64,000 nucleotides of DNA. Origin: Glaciozyma antarctica PI12. Its lineage: Eukaryota; Basidiomycota; Microbotryomycetes; Kriegeriales; Camptobasidiaceae. The stretch is from positions 1,133,103 through 1,197,102 of the forward strand of contig KZ627158.1 of the NCBI GenBank assembly GCA_002917775.1, written 5' to 3'. A program made the translations under genes and the position numbers. Positions 44,313 through 56,474 of the stretch are shown in pieces (the stretch's first letter is position 1; every line of letters starts with the position of its first letter). A model generated the notes under the pieces. The model saw only the letters and a list, made by a program, of their open reading frames with translations, ran no database searches and was not told the origin of the DNA.

Positions 44313-47062
44313 ATGGGAGCTCTACCTCCTTCGCTCGGCAGCTACCACGGACGCGAGTTCAAGCACCCCATCTCCGCCGCCTCACCTCACGTCTTCGACG
44401 TCAAGGATGAGGACTACGTTCTCCCCAGCGCTCCTCTCGGTGCGACCAGGGTGGTGCGCGTGATTCACGTGGGAGCAGGCTTCGGAGGCATCAACCTGGC
44501 GTACCAGGTTCAGCGATTCATGAAGGGCGTCGAGCTGATTTGCTACGAGAAGAACAAGTGCGTTCTTCCACGCTCCTCGCCGCAAGCTTGCTCGCCTATG
44601 CTGACGCTGTGCTTCCAGGGACATTGCTGGGACTTGGTTGGAGAACAAGTGCGTCTTTATGCTCCGTCACCTCGCTTTCGTCTCACGCCTCGGTCACCTC
44701 AGGTACCCAGGATGCGCCTGCGATATCCCTAGCCACAGCTACCAGTTCTCCTGGGCTCCAACGTGCGTCTCTTCTCCACCCAAGCTTGCAGAAACTCGCT
44801 GACAAGTTCATCGCAGAACGACATGGACTCAGTAGTCCGTCTCAGCGAACCTCACTCTCAACGCATTCCGCTGATCCACTTTCTCTCGCAGCTACTCGGG
44901 AACCGACGAGATCGAGGCCTACGCACACGAGGTTGCCGAGAAGCACGACTTGCTCAAGTACTTTCAACTGGAGCGCAAGATCGTCCACTCGGCATGGAAC
45001 GAAGCAACCTCGATGTGGGACGTCCAGATTCAGCAGCCCGACGGAACCATCCTCCGTGATTCGGCGCACGTCTTCATCAACGGCTCTGGTGTTCTCAAGT
45101 GCGTTATAAGAATTGCTCAGGGCTTGCTCGACGTAGCTGATTATGCTTCTCGCTAGCGACTGGAAGTGGCCGACCATTCCTGGCCGCGAGTCTTTCAAGG
45201 GAGACATGCTGCACAGCGCGATCTGGCCCAAGGACTTTAATCTCAAGGACAAGCGCGTAGCCGTCATTGGGGTCGGATCCACGGCCGTTCAAATCGTTCC
45301 CGCCATTCAGCCAAGTGCGGTTCGTTTCGCTTCGCAGTGGCACCCAGCCTGACCCTCTCCCTTATTAGTCGTCAAGGAGCTCAAGGCCTTTGTTCGTTCA
45401 GCGAGCTGGATCACACCTGCTTTTGCTGCCAAGTACGCAGGACCTGATGGTGCGTTCTCAAGCTCGCTCTTCGGCCGAAGTCACCCTTGCTGACGACGTG
45501 CCTTCGCAGGTTCCAACTTTGAGTGTACGCATGGCAGACGACTTCAAAATCGCTGGCTAATTTGTCTTTTCGCAGACACGTCGGAGCAGAAAGCCGACAT
45601 GCAGAACGACCCGAAAGCCTGGCTCGAGTATCGCAAGGGCATCGAGTTCGAGGTTTCGTCTCGCTACAAGTTTGTGAGTCGCCTCAACTGCTCGTCACTT
45701 TGCGAATAGACTACTGAAGACGTCGATTCTTTCGTAGGCGATGAAGGATAGCCCCGAGCAGGCAGCTCTGTTCAAGATCTCGAAAGACCTCATGGAGACT
45801 AAGCTCGCTTCGAAGCCCGAACTCGCCGCCAAGATTATTCCGACCTTCGCAGTTGGTGAGACTCTCTCATTAGTCTTCCATGCGTAACACTGATCACTTA
45901 ACAGGCTGCCGACGCCCTACGCCTGGGAACGGTTTCCTCGAAGCGCTCTGCGCTGAGAACACGGACGCCATCACTTGCCCTATCGAGAAGATCACCGAGA
46001 CAGGCGTGATGACCACCGACGGCAAGCTTCACGAGGTCGACGTGTACGCCCTCCCATCTCCGGCCTGAAGAACCGTCTCGCTGACTTGGCCTTCGTAGGA
46101 TCATCTGCGCGACTGGATTTAGCACGGGCTTCGTTCCTCGCTGGCCTGTCATCGGAAGGAATGGAATTGACCTGAGGGACCAGTGGGCTGATATCGCAGA
46201 AGGATACATGGGGATCGCGGCGGTAAGCTCTCCTAGCTCAGTATTTCGGTCAGGGAGCTGAATCAAGGTTCGCAGCCCAACATGCCCAACTATTTCGGTG
46301 AGTCCACCTTCTCCTCTGTCGTGATCGCGACATAACACTTCTCGGCGTTCAGTTTCCATCGGCCCCTCATCGCCCTGCGCTCACGGCTCCGCTCTTCCTC
46401 TCCTGGAGCTGTTCGTCCAACTGTCTCCGCATGTAAGCTTCGCTCTGACGGCCTTCTCGTAGGATCTCCCGCTACCAACTCAAGTTCATCAACAAGCTCC
46501 AGCTCGAACCCGCGCTTCGATCTTTCGAGCCCAAAGCCGAGCTCATGCGCGAGTTCCAAGTCCATCGCCTCAAACAGCTCGAGTTCGTCCTCCTCTCCTC
46601 CTCCCGAGTTCAATCCTCATAATCACTGATCGTTCGTACGCTCGTGCAGGAAGACCTCGTGGTCGACAACGTGCTCTTCCTGGTTCAAGAACGGGGATCC
46701 GGACGGACCGCTCGTCGCTCTTCGTGCGTCCTCTTCTTCGCCCGCCTTGCTCGCGGCTGACGCTTCGCAGATCCTGGATCTCGAACGCACTTTTTCCAGG
46801 TTATGGATAACGTTCGTTTTGAAGACTATGACTACACTTACGACGTGCGTCGGAGCTTGTGGAGCGAGAGCGAGGGTCGCTAATTCGCCTTTCGTAGGGG
46901 AATCGCTTCAGCTACATGGGCAACGGGTTCTCAAAGCGTGAGGCCGATGGACGGGATCTCTGTGAGAATTTTCTGTCGAGACACTGGCGTGGAGCTGACT
47001 CGGTCTTGCGCGAAGGCTGGTACCTCGAGGATTCGGACAAGCCGTTCCTGTACGAGTACTGA
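44313..47062 (+). CDS. Type I Baeyer-Villiger monooxygenase (flavoprotein)
   Basis: Inserts oxygen next to a ketone to give an ester or lactone, using FAD and NADPH. The start at 44313 gives MGALPPSLGSYHGREFKHPI. The first Rossmann motif is IHVGAGFGGINLAYQVQ. IAGTWLENKYPGCACDIPSH follows, then the full BVMO fingerprint FKGDMLHSAIWP (F-x-G-x3-H-x3-W-P), then the NADPH Rossmann motif VAVIGVGSTAVQIVPAI. Later blocks are NGFLEALCAENTD, IICATGFSTGFVPRWPVIG, and a last exon ending LEDSDKPFLYEY. About fourteen exons; several intron borders in the middle are by eye. The short N-terminal extension and the context suit aryl-ketone enzymes such as 4-hydroxyacetophenone monooxygenase, but the substrate is not established. 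Confidence 0.9.
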
Positions 47063-47180
47063 GCGAGCCGACGTCCCGGATCCTGAATCGTGTAATGACT
47101 GTGCAAATTCTCGACTGTGCGAGCGAACACGTCCATTGCGAGGCGAAAGTCTACACAGCGAGAGAACGACCGAGCTCCCT

Positions 47181-47610
47181 TCAGATCGCCTTGGGACCGA
47201 ATCCCCACAGCGCACGATGCTTCCAGTAAAACACCCAAGGAACGATGATCTGGAGAGTCGATCGTCAGCATCAATTCCTGGTTGAGCGGCTCAGACGGAC
47301 CTTCTCCATCACAAACCGCACGAGGACGTCAGCGAGCGGCTCCCCAGGTAATCTAAGGCGAAGGCACAGGGAAAGACGGGAACTCAGGATTCTGACGATG
47401 CGCGAAGATTGTTGGGAGCGACACGAACGCGTCTGCAGAAGCGCGCATCGCCTTGTGCACCTGCGAAAAAGGTCAGCTTCGCAGCCGCGTTCAAAGGGGG
47501 GGACACACTTTGAGCTCCATCGCGACGCTCACTTCGTGCGAGTAGGCGTTGGCAATTAGAGCGGGGTCGAGAGTGTGGATCTCCTCGTCGAGGTGGTGCA
47601 TAACATGCAT
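47181..47610 (-). CDS. Small hemerythrin-like (HHE) protein, possibly truncated
   Basis: Begins MHVMHHLDEEIHTLDPALIA, rich in His and Glu as in hemerythrin-like helices. It continues NAYSHEVSVAMELK, then after an intron VHKAMRASADAFVSLPTIFA, and ends PLADVLVRFVMEKIIVPWVF, YWKHRALWGFGPKAI. The basic-aromatic ending resembles fungal HHE-domain proteins. Between HRQNPE and LPGEPL either a very short 31-nt intron (GTTCCC to CTTAG) or a one-base frame break must be assumed. The predicted protein is shorter than usual. It lies between the monooxygenase and the GT69 pair. Oxygen or iron binding is a family property, not shown here. Confidence 0.4.
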
Positions 47611-47817
47611 AACAGGGCCGATCAACGCGTCGGTGAGTAGCAGAAAGGGAGAACGATGAGAAGCGTTAGGGCGGAAGGGACGAGAAGTGCGCAGAGGGAG
47701 AGGGCGTGTTGGGCGTTCAGCGCGAGTAAGAGCTGAGCTGGAGTAGAGAGAGAACGAGAGAGAGAGAGCCGACACGAGCGAGGGAAGACTGAGAGCAAAT
47801 CGCCAACTTCCCGTCCT

Positions 47818-47828
47818 CCGGAGTCCGG
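47818..47828. promoter_or_regulatory. CGG-N3-CCG palindrome near the hemerythrin-like gene
   Basis: CCGGAGTCCGG, the exact reverse complement of the element at 42425-42435, about 210 bases upstream of the hemerythrin-like start and just past the GT69 stop. A shorter copy, CGGAGTCCGG, is at 49650-49659. Confidence 0.4.
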
Positions 47829-47851
47829 GCGTTAGATTCGTCTCTCCCCTT

Positions 47852-49527
47852 CTACATCGGAGCCTCGAGCTCCGCCATGAACCAGAAATCGACATGGAAG
47901 CCCTTCCTCCACTTCCAGCACGGCACGTCTTTGGGAACGTGCACCGTCGCCCAATCTATTCGCTCCTCGATGCCCTGGACTTCGCGATTTGAGGCCCGAG
48001 ATGAGAGCTCCATGAGCTCTGGAGCGTGGTAGAGGTTCTCCTCGTACGTTACGCGAACAGTTGGGACGAGCTGCGGAGGAGCGTGTCAGGTTGGCGCGAA
48101 CAAGGAATGGAGGGAGGGACGCACGACGAAACGGTTGAATCCACGACGCCAGAAATCCTTGGCCATGATCTGGCATTCAGACGCTGAGATATAAAAGGAG
48201 CTCAGCCACCGTTCACCGCGAGATCTCGGGAGAAAGGGACCAACCGGTGCACTCTCCTCGCTCCACATCCCCGCTCCTGAACAACAGCGGTTGCACCGCT
48301 TCTCCCTCCAGCGAGATCCCACGAAACGGTCTCGCGTCCAGCGCGATCATCCCATTCCAGCAGCAATCTGCAATCCCTCATCAGCTTTCGCAGCTCGCTA
48401 CCGAGAAACGCAGACTTACAAACCGGCAGCGGAAGTCCCGCCTCGAATCGTCCCCGCGATTTCTCCTCACCCCGATTCGAGAAGAGCTGCTGGATCCCGT
48501 TCCTGTACGATCGAAGAAGATCCATCCGAGGTCTGAGAGTCCGTCCAGAGATACTGCGCGTAACCCCTTCGCACTCCCCATCAGCCTCATCCCACCGAAA
48601 ACGAGAAGAAACTCACAGTTATCGTAGAACACTGCAAGACCCCCTCGATGTACCCCTTTCTTGGCTACGAAGTCTAGCCCGCACGTCGCGCTCGCTTCTT
48701 GCGTGACTCGTTGGTGTAGGAGCTCGAGAGCGTCGCGAGGGCAGAGGAAGACGTCGTTGATAAACAAGATCGTCTCGTACTCCACTTCGCTCGTGTGAAC
48801 GGATAAAGTGACGATGTTGCGGAAGACAGCGAGTTGTTGGATCCGGTCTACGGCCTGCGAAGCTCGTCAGCCGTGGTTGGGAAGGAGGGAGAGAGAGCTT
48901 ACCTCCCAGTCCGTCTTTGTACTAGAAGAGAGGATCGTATGATTCACCCCCATCGCAGAAAGAGCAGCAGCGAGGTGTCCCAAGCCCACCCCCGTACGAT
49001 CCTCACTCCCATTCTCATAAATCGACACTCCCACCTTCTCCTTCCCCGAAAATTCCGCAAGAGAGAGGATCGTGCGAGAAAGGGAAGAGAGGACGAGCTC
49101 GTTGTTGAAGAGGTTGAGTGCGAGGAGGGTGGGGGCCGCGAGAGCGGAGGTGGGAGAAGCGCGCGGTGTCGATGGCGCTGCAAAAGAAAGTGGTGGGTGG
49201 GAGACCGGCTTCGGAGAGGCGCGTGTCGAGCGTGGAAAAGATGGAGAGGAAGGAGGTGGTGGGGAAAGGAGGTACGGACGAGTCGACGTCGTGGCCGGTG
49301 AAGTCTGGCGAGGACGTGGGGAGGTGAGGGAGTGAGGGGAGGTGATAGAGGTGGTTAGAGAAGGCGAGGAGGGAAAAGAAGAGAAGGAGGAGGAGCCCGG
49401 TGCTCAGTCTGTGAGGAGACGGGAGAGCGGTCCCGAAGTGAAGGAGGCGCGTTGGCGGGAGCAGCGGTCGTAGCGATTCGACGTGCTCCTTCTCCGTGTT
49501 GCTGAGTTGTCGATTGAGCCATGGCAT
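47852..49527 (-). CDS. GT69 mannosyltransferase copy 1 (CAP59/CMT1 type), with frame breaks
   Basis: Type II Golgi membrane glycosyltransferase related to Cryptococcus alpha-1,3-mannosyltransferase. The start at 49527 gives MPWLNRQLSN and a signal anchor near STGLLLLLFFSLLAFSNHLY. Then STLDTRLSEAGLPPTTFFC, LLALNLFNNELVLSSLSRTI, VSIYENGSEDRT, YETILFINDVFLCPRDALEL, CGLDFVAKKG, FEAGLPLPVCNCWNGMIALD, and the ending GFHVDFWFMAELEAPM. Two one-base corrections are needed to align it with copy 2: one at a G5 run (49131-49135) and one extra base near the intron end at about 48574. This is either a decaying paralogue or a consensus error. The stop is at 47852-47854. Confidence 0.75.
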
Positions 49528-50031
49528 GACTGCTGGTCGCTGTGGTCGCGGAGCAGCCGTCGATAAGAACTGAGAGGAAAAGAGAGAAGAGGGCCCTTGC
49601 TCGAAAGGGGGGTGACGGGACTTGCCGGCTTGGACGACGTCGTCTCAATCGGAGTCCGGACACCTTTCTTACTTCAGAGATGCAAGGGGCGGGCGGAGAG
49701 CGAGGTGTTGGAAAGAGCAAAAGATAAAAATAGAAATGCCAGTCCGTCAAGCAGACAACGTAAAGCTGGGACAACCGGAGTAGGTAGAACTTGAGGTGAG
49801 TTCGCTGCCTGGTCCCCATCGCGAACGGGCGTTTCCAAGATGCTGAACGAGATGAGCCCGCGCGCAGGCACTTCTAAGATCGTACTCGAACACCGGAAAG
49901 CACTGTAGGGTCTAAGGCCTCGAGTGGATCGGTGTAAAATGCCAATGCAGGTTGATGCTGAGGGCGGGGGGAGGGTATCCATAACGAGGGGGGGATTTTA
50001 AAGCAATCTCTACACCAATACAACACAATCT
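49528..50031. other. Intergenic region between the two GT69 genes
   Basis: About 500 bases between the copy 2 stop and the copy 1 start, both minus strand. It contains CGGAGTCCGG at 49650-49659 and an AAAAGATAAAAATAG patch near 49717. No gene seen. Confidence 0.3.
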
Positions 50032-51930
50032 CTACCTCCAAGGCGCTTCCCTCCTGCACGCGCACCGATCATCAGTATTTCCTTACACGAGGAGCGAAAA
50101 AGGACGCACGTCCGCCGATATGGAAGGTCCATGTGGAAGCCCCTAGCCCAGCTATAGCATACCACGCTTTCGGGCGGCTCGAGAGTACTCCAGTCAATCA
50201 GCTCGTCCATATCGTGAGGCGCTGAGGTGCGGTTGGCGAGCTCGATGAGGGAGGGGTGCGAGTAGACGGATTCGGCGTAAGTGACGTGAACATTTGGGAC
50301 GATCTGTCGTGCGGAGAGGCGTTAGTGGCGAAAGGAAGGAACGGGGAGAGCGTACGATCCAGCGATTTAGTCCTTGGGCCCAGAAATCTCGGGCGACGGT
50401 CTTGCATTCCGAGGCGGCTGTGGTGGGGGTGAGCTGCTGAGGGGAGGAGGGAGGGAGAGGACGTACCACACTCCTTGGCGTGGTTGAGCGCACTGCGGAA
50501 CTCGACTGGCGGAGCAACGTCGCCGCGAAACGGCGCAGCAGGGAGCGCGAGCATTCCATTCCAGCAGCTGTCTGTCCTCGTCACTTCGTCAGCTGCGTTC
50601 CAGGTGGTTGAGAAGGGCGAAGACGCACAGACTGGTACGGGGAGTCCAGCGCGGAAGCGGTCTCGAGAGAATTCGGAGCCAGGTTGGTCGAAGAGCTCCT
50701 CGACGCCGTCGCGCGTTTCGGCGAGGATATCGAATCGCGAACGCAGCATGTCTCCCGTGATCGTTCTGCTGACCTGCGTTCGCAAGAGAGGATGTCAGCT
50801 TCATCCTTCTCCCTCATCAAGCGGAATCTCCGCGCACCCCTGTCAAAAGCAAGTCGTCAGCTTCCCTCCCTCCCCAACGACGACGGGAGGAACGCACAAT
50901 TGTCGTAGAACTTGACGCTGCGAAACCCAATCCTCTCCAGCCATGAATGCGTCGCCCTCCAATCCATCGCACAAGCCGCATGCGCACTCTGCCTCTCCCT
51001 CTGATGCAACAACTCCAACGCGTCCCTCGGGCAAACAAAGACGTCGTTGATAAACACCACCTCTCCAAACTCCTTCTCCCCCTCCTTCTTCGTCCCATTC
51101 AAAGGCGCCATAACGAGGTTCCTATACACCGCCAACTGAGCGATCCTATCCACTTTCTTCCAGTCCGTTCGCCGCTCGTCGCTGATAATCGTATGCGCGA
51201 TTCCACCGCTCGTCAACCCCGCCGCCAGCTCCGCCATCGCGAGCGTCGTGTTGTCCGTACTGCCGTTCTCAAAGATGGAGATGTGGACGTTGTCGGTGCC
51301 GAGGAAGTAGGAGAGGTGGAGGAGCGTGCGGGAGAGGGTGGGGAAGACGACTTGGTTGTTCCAGAGGTTGAGCGCGAAGAGGTACCGTCCCTTTCCTGCT
51401 AGGTAGGCGTATTTGTCCTCATCTGTCGTCGTCCAGGCGCAAGGAAGGGTGGAAGGAGGGATGGAGAGGTCCTGTAGGCGCGTATCGAGGGTAGATTGAA
51501 GGGCGGTGTGAGAGGTGGGGGAGGGAGGAAAGGCGGCTGCGAGGGGTTCTACGTCGTGGGCGTCGGGGATGAGAGGTCGGGCAAAGACTGATCGGGCGTA
51601 GGCGTCGTGTCGGAGGAGGAGGAACCGCGCTGTCCAGGCAAGGGCGGCTAGGCAGATGGCGCTGTACACGACGAGGAGGAGGACGGCCCCGACGCGCTTG
51701 TCGAAGCCGCAGTACCGCTTGCGGGAGCTGGTGGTGCGGAGGAGTGGCGGTCGGCGGAGGTTGTGCTGAGGGAGAGTGCTGTCGTCGGAGAGGGTTGGGG
51801 AGGAGGGATAGTCGAGGGAGGGCTTTGAGATGAGAGTGTCGAGTTCGTCCCCATCGTCCTGGGAGACCGTCGAGTGGGACCCTGATCTCCTGCCACTCTT
51901 GCTGCTAATCTTGAGGTCCCAGGTTTTCAT
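50032..51930 (-). CDS. GT69 mannosyltransferase copy 2 (CAP59/CMT1 type)
   Basis: Paralogue of the gene at 47852. The start at 51930 gives MKTWDLKISSKSGRRSGSHS; an upstream GTG extends the frame but is not used. A Ser-rich cytosolic tail leads to a signal anchor (VGAVLLLVVYSAICLAALAW). The catalytic domain has STLDTRLQDLSIPPSTLPCA, YLFALNLWNNQVVFPTLSRT, NVHISIFENGSTDNTTLAMA, FGEVVFINDVFVCPRDALEL, AACAMDWRATHSW, FYDNWVSRTITGDMLRSRFD, FRAGLPVPVYSCWNGMLALP and RWIVVPNVHVTYAESVYSHP. The last exon gives YRRTREAPWR. The Trp of FYDNW is split over a 2-nt exon (50838-50839). Likely role: mannan or exopolysaccharide synthesis in the Golgi (family knowledge). Confidence 0.88.
50838..50839 (-). other. 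Candidate 2-nt exon (GG) in GT69 copy 2
   Basis: The upstream exon ends AAT T at 50898. A 58-nt intron (50840-50897) has a GTGCGT donor, GCTGACG branch and TTTTGACAG acceptor. Two bases GG follow, then a 64-nt intron (50774-50837) with a GTGCGC donor, GCTGACA branch and GAACGCAG acceptor, then GTC AGC. T plus GG gives Trp, and only this keeps the frame FYDNWVSRTITGD. In copy 1 the equivalent Trp codon is completed by GG that runs straight on into the next exon. Confidence 0.6.
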
Positions 51931-52865
51931 CCTGGTGGGGGAGAGTGGAGGGAGAGGAAAGCCAGGCGGAGCAAGCGGCCTCACTGTGCGCAGTAATAAA
52001 CTGTCTCAGTCACTCCTCTCCCCGCACGTTCACTCGCGTTCAACGCCGTAAACTTCTTTCTCAAGGGCAGGATTGCATAGGTACAGCTCCACAGCGACAG
52101 CAACAGTGCGTGGCTACGCGCTTGTGGCAGCGAACACAACCGTACCCCGCCGTGGGCGCCCTTCTCCCGAAATAGCCTGGCGCTGAGCCCTTTCCCTGAG
52201 GACACCTGGAGGAGGGGCGTAACAAGACCGGAAGGAGCAGCCAGAAACAGCTTGAAAGACTCTATTCCGTTCTACGCCGCAAGAAAAGGCGGTGGGAGAG
52301 TGATCCGCGTCGGAACACCACGCTTCGCAGGCTTCGCTGCCGACTCTCCTCCTCACCGTCTTTCTCTCTCTCTCTCNNNNNNNNNNNNNNNNNNNNNNNN
52401 NNNNNNNNNNNNNNNNNNNNNNNNNNNNNNNNNNNNNNNNNNNNNNNNNNNNNNNNNNNNNNNNNNNNNNNNNNNNNNNNNNNNNNNNNNNNNNNNNNNN
52501 NNNNNNNNNNNNNNNNNNNNCGTCTTTTCTCTCTCTCTCTCTCTCTCTCTCTCGCGCGCTGTAGGCAAAGGAGCTCTTCAAGAGCGTGCTCTACGAAGTA
52601 TCAAAGGACTCGAAGGCGCAGTCGGCTCGGGACTGAGGAGACCGAGGGGCATCGCTGGCTTTGTACAGACGTTCGCAGCTGATGAAGCTGAGAAGAATGC
52701 ACGCACGGAAGAATAGAAATCAAGCCGAGGGGCAGGCACCGAGAAGCAGGGAGGGAGTCGCAGCAGAATCCGAGGGACGAGTTTACAAAAAAATGCATGT
52801 TATTCTATCAAGGTGATTGTACTCTACCGAAACCATCTAGGTGTCTAAGGAATCTAGTCGTGGGT
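51931..52865. other. Intergenic region with CT microsatellite and assembly gap
   Basis: About 930 bases between the GT69 copy 2 start and the Old Yellow Enzyme stop. No gene recognised. The centre is a CT repeat interrupted by unknown bases. The OYE-proximal end is AT-rich (TTTACAAAAAAATGCATG near 52783-52800) and probably belongs to that gene's 3' end. Confidence 0.5.
52377..52520. other. Assembly gap (144 N) inside a CT dinucleotide repeat
   Basis: The left side ends CGTCTTTCTCTCTCTCTCTC and the right side starts CGTCTTTTCTCTCTCTCTCT, so the same CGTCTT-CT motif borders both sides. The true sequence may be a longer or duplicated microsatellite. The gap length may be an estimate. Confidence 0.9.
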
Positions 52866-54432
52866 TTACGCCTTGATCGCCGACGCGAAAGGGTAGTCGG
52901 TGTAGCCTGCACCAAAAGTCAGCAGCTGGCAACGAGGCTGTAGGAAGGGAACTCACCCTCCGAGTGCTCAGGGCCAAAGAGGTAGAACGTATCGCGGTTG
53001 TAAGGGTTGAGAGGGATGTTGTTCTTGATGCGCGCGACGAGATCGGGCTGGAGAGACGAGGGTGAGCGAGGATTCGAGAGAGGGGGAGGGGAGGACGTAC
53101 GGTGCTGATGAAGTAGCGACCGTAGACGACGACGGTGTTCTGGCGCTCGGAAGCGACCCTGCGAGCGTCTTCGGCCTTGTAGCCACCAGCGAGGAGGACG
53201 GAACGAGGGCTCCAGATATCGAACTGCGCACTCGTCGTCAGTATCGACATAGGCTGAGAAGAGGGAGGGAACGCACGAGGAAATCGAGAGTCTCCTCCTC
53301 GGTCGCGTCGATATCGGCGATTCCGGCGATGCGGGGCTCGACGGCGTGGATGTAGGCGAGGTCGGGGGAGGCGGCCTTGATGGCGTTGACGTAGAACTTG
53401 AAGGTCTCCTGGATATCGGCGAAGGGCATCTTCATTCCTGCGTCGATGCAAGAGCGTTAGGAGCGTTCGAGGAGGGAGTAAGGCGGGACGGACCTTGGAA
53501 AGTCGAGTAGGGCGAGATACGGATTCCGGTCTTCTTTGCGGTGACGGCGGCCGAGACGGCAGCGACGACCTCGAGTCCGAAGCGAGTACGGTTCTCGACC
53601 GATCCACCATAGTTGTCCGTACGCTTGTTCGACGTAGTCTGAATGAACTGGTCGATAAGGTACCTTCGCACAACCGCATCAGCTCCCCTCCCCTCAAAAA
53701 CTGCCACTCGGACTCACCCGTTCGCAGAGTGGATCTCAACACCATCTCCTCCAGCTCCCTCGACAAAGTTCTTCGCCGCCTGCGCGTACCATCCAACGTA
53801 CTCCTTGATCTCCGCCTCGCTCAACGCGACGGGAGGTCCGGATCCAGGAACCGACTCCTGGTCGGGCGTGAGGCCGATGGTGGAGGAGGAAACGACGGGG
53901 TAGGGTCCTTCCTTGGTGAGTTGAGCCTCGACGGATGCGCGGCCGAGAGCCCATAGCTGCCTGTTCGAGGGGGGAGCGAGGTTAGCTGGGTTGGTGAGTA
54001 GAGAGGGGAGAAGCGTACATGACGATCTTGCAGCCCTTGGCGTGGACTGTATGAGAGGGTTAGCGAGGGTGGGGAGGAGGGAGAGAGAGGAAGACGTACC
54101 AGCGTCAACGATCTTCTTCCAGGCGACGATTTGGTCCTGGTTCCAGATTCCAGGGACGTTCGGGTATCCACCAGCCTGAGGGGAGATGAAGGTCCTGATT
54201 CATCAAAGCTCGTTAGGAAAGTAGCGAAGGAGGAGGAATGGAGAGCTTACGCCTCGGTAATGATGAGAGTTCCAGGAGCGTTGGCGCGCTGCGAGTAGTA
54301 CTCGACGGCCATGTCGGTGTGGACGTGAGCCTCGGTGGCGCGGAAGCGGGTGAGAGGAGCCATCGCGAGACGGTGCTCGAGCTGGATGTCGCCGAGGCGG
54401 ATGGGAGTGAAGAGAGGGGAGTCGGAAGGCAT
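52866..54432 (-). CDS. Old Yellow Enzyme family NADPH dehydrogenase
   Basis: FMN-dependent ene-reductase. The start at 54432 gives MPSDSPLFTPIRLGDIQLEH. Then RLAMAPLTRFRATEAHVHTD, GTLIITEATFISPQAGGYPN, VPGIWNQDQIVAWKKIVDAV, GCKIVMQLWALGRAS, GDGVEIHSANGYLIDQFIQT with the substrate-binding His and Asn pair and the proton-donor Tyr, TDNYGGSVENRTRFGLEVV, RISPYSTFQGM, and VYGRYFISTPDLVARIKNN. The ending is FGPEHSEGYTDYPFASAIKA. All catalytic positions are present and the length fits about 380 residues. About nine exons. It could detoxify electrophilic enones; its physiological substrate is unknown, as in most of the family. Confidence 0.95.
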
Positions 54433-54877
54433 GGTGGAAGGTGGAGGAGAGTTGGTGGTGGTGGTTGAGGGAGGAGGAGGAGGTGTCGAGGGGGGGGGAG
54501 TGTGTTGGAGGAAGGATAGAGGCGAAGACGCTGAAGGTTTTTGAGGGAAGATCGCAAAGCTGAGAGGAGGACAGGGGGGAGAAGATTTGGTGAGCAAGAT
54601 CTCACCGAGCTCAAACGACCTTCTGATTGGTCGAATCGTCGAATTTTCATCGTCATCCCTCCTTCTCCGAGCCTGGAGTCCGGCAACCGGCCAGCGCGAG
54701 CGAGATGACGGGCGCAGTTCCAGCTGGTTCCAGGCCTGGAAGAACCACGCAGCAAGGTAAGCAACCGCGTTCGGGCGACGGGGGGCGAAAAGGAGCGAGC
54801 GAGCCACCGGATCCGGAGTTCTCTCGACGCGATGGCTGAGAGGAGAGTTACGCGTTTCGGCTTCGGACGTTCGCCAT
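54433..54877. promoter_or_regulatory. OYE promoter region
   Basis: About 445 bases upstream of OYE and downstream of HemB, both minus strand. A purine/pyrimidine-biased block near the OYE start contains a run of nine G (54491-54499) and GGAGGAGGAGG units. No gene seen. Confidence 0.35.
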
Positions 54878-56405
<1,528 letters not shown>

Positions 56406-56474
56406 TCAGCAGCGGACATTCCATTCAGCGAACTACCTCAGCACCTCCTCGCCCTCCCCCTCACCCCCGCCACA

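Noticed and set aside
52361-52560. CT repeat as a biological element
   Set aside because: It surrounds an assembly gap, so its length and structure cannot be judged from this sequence.
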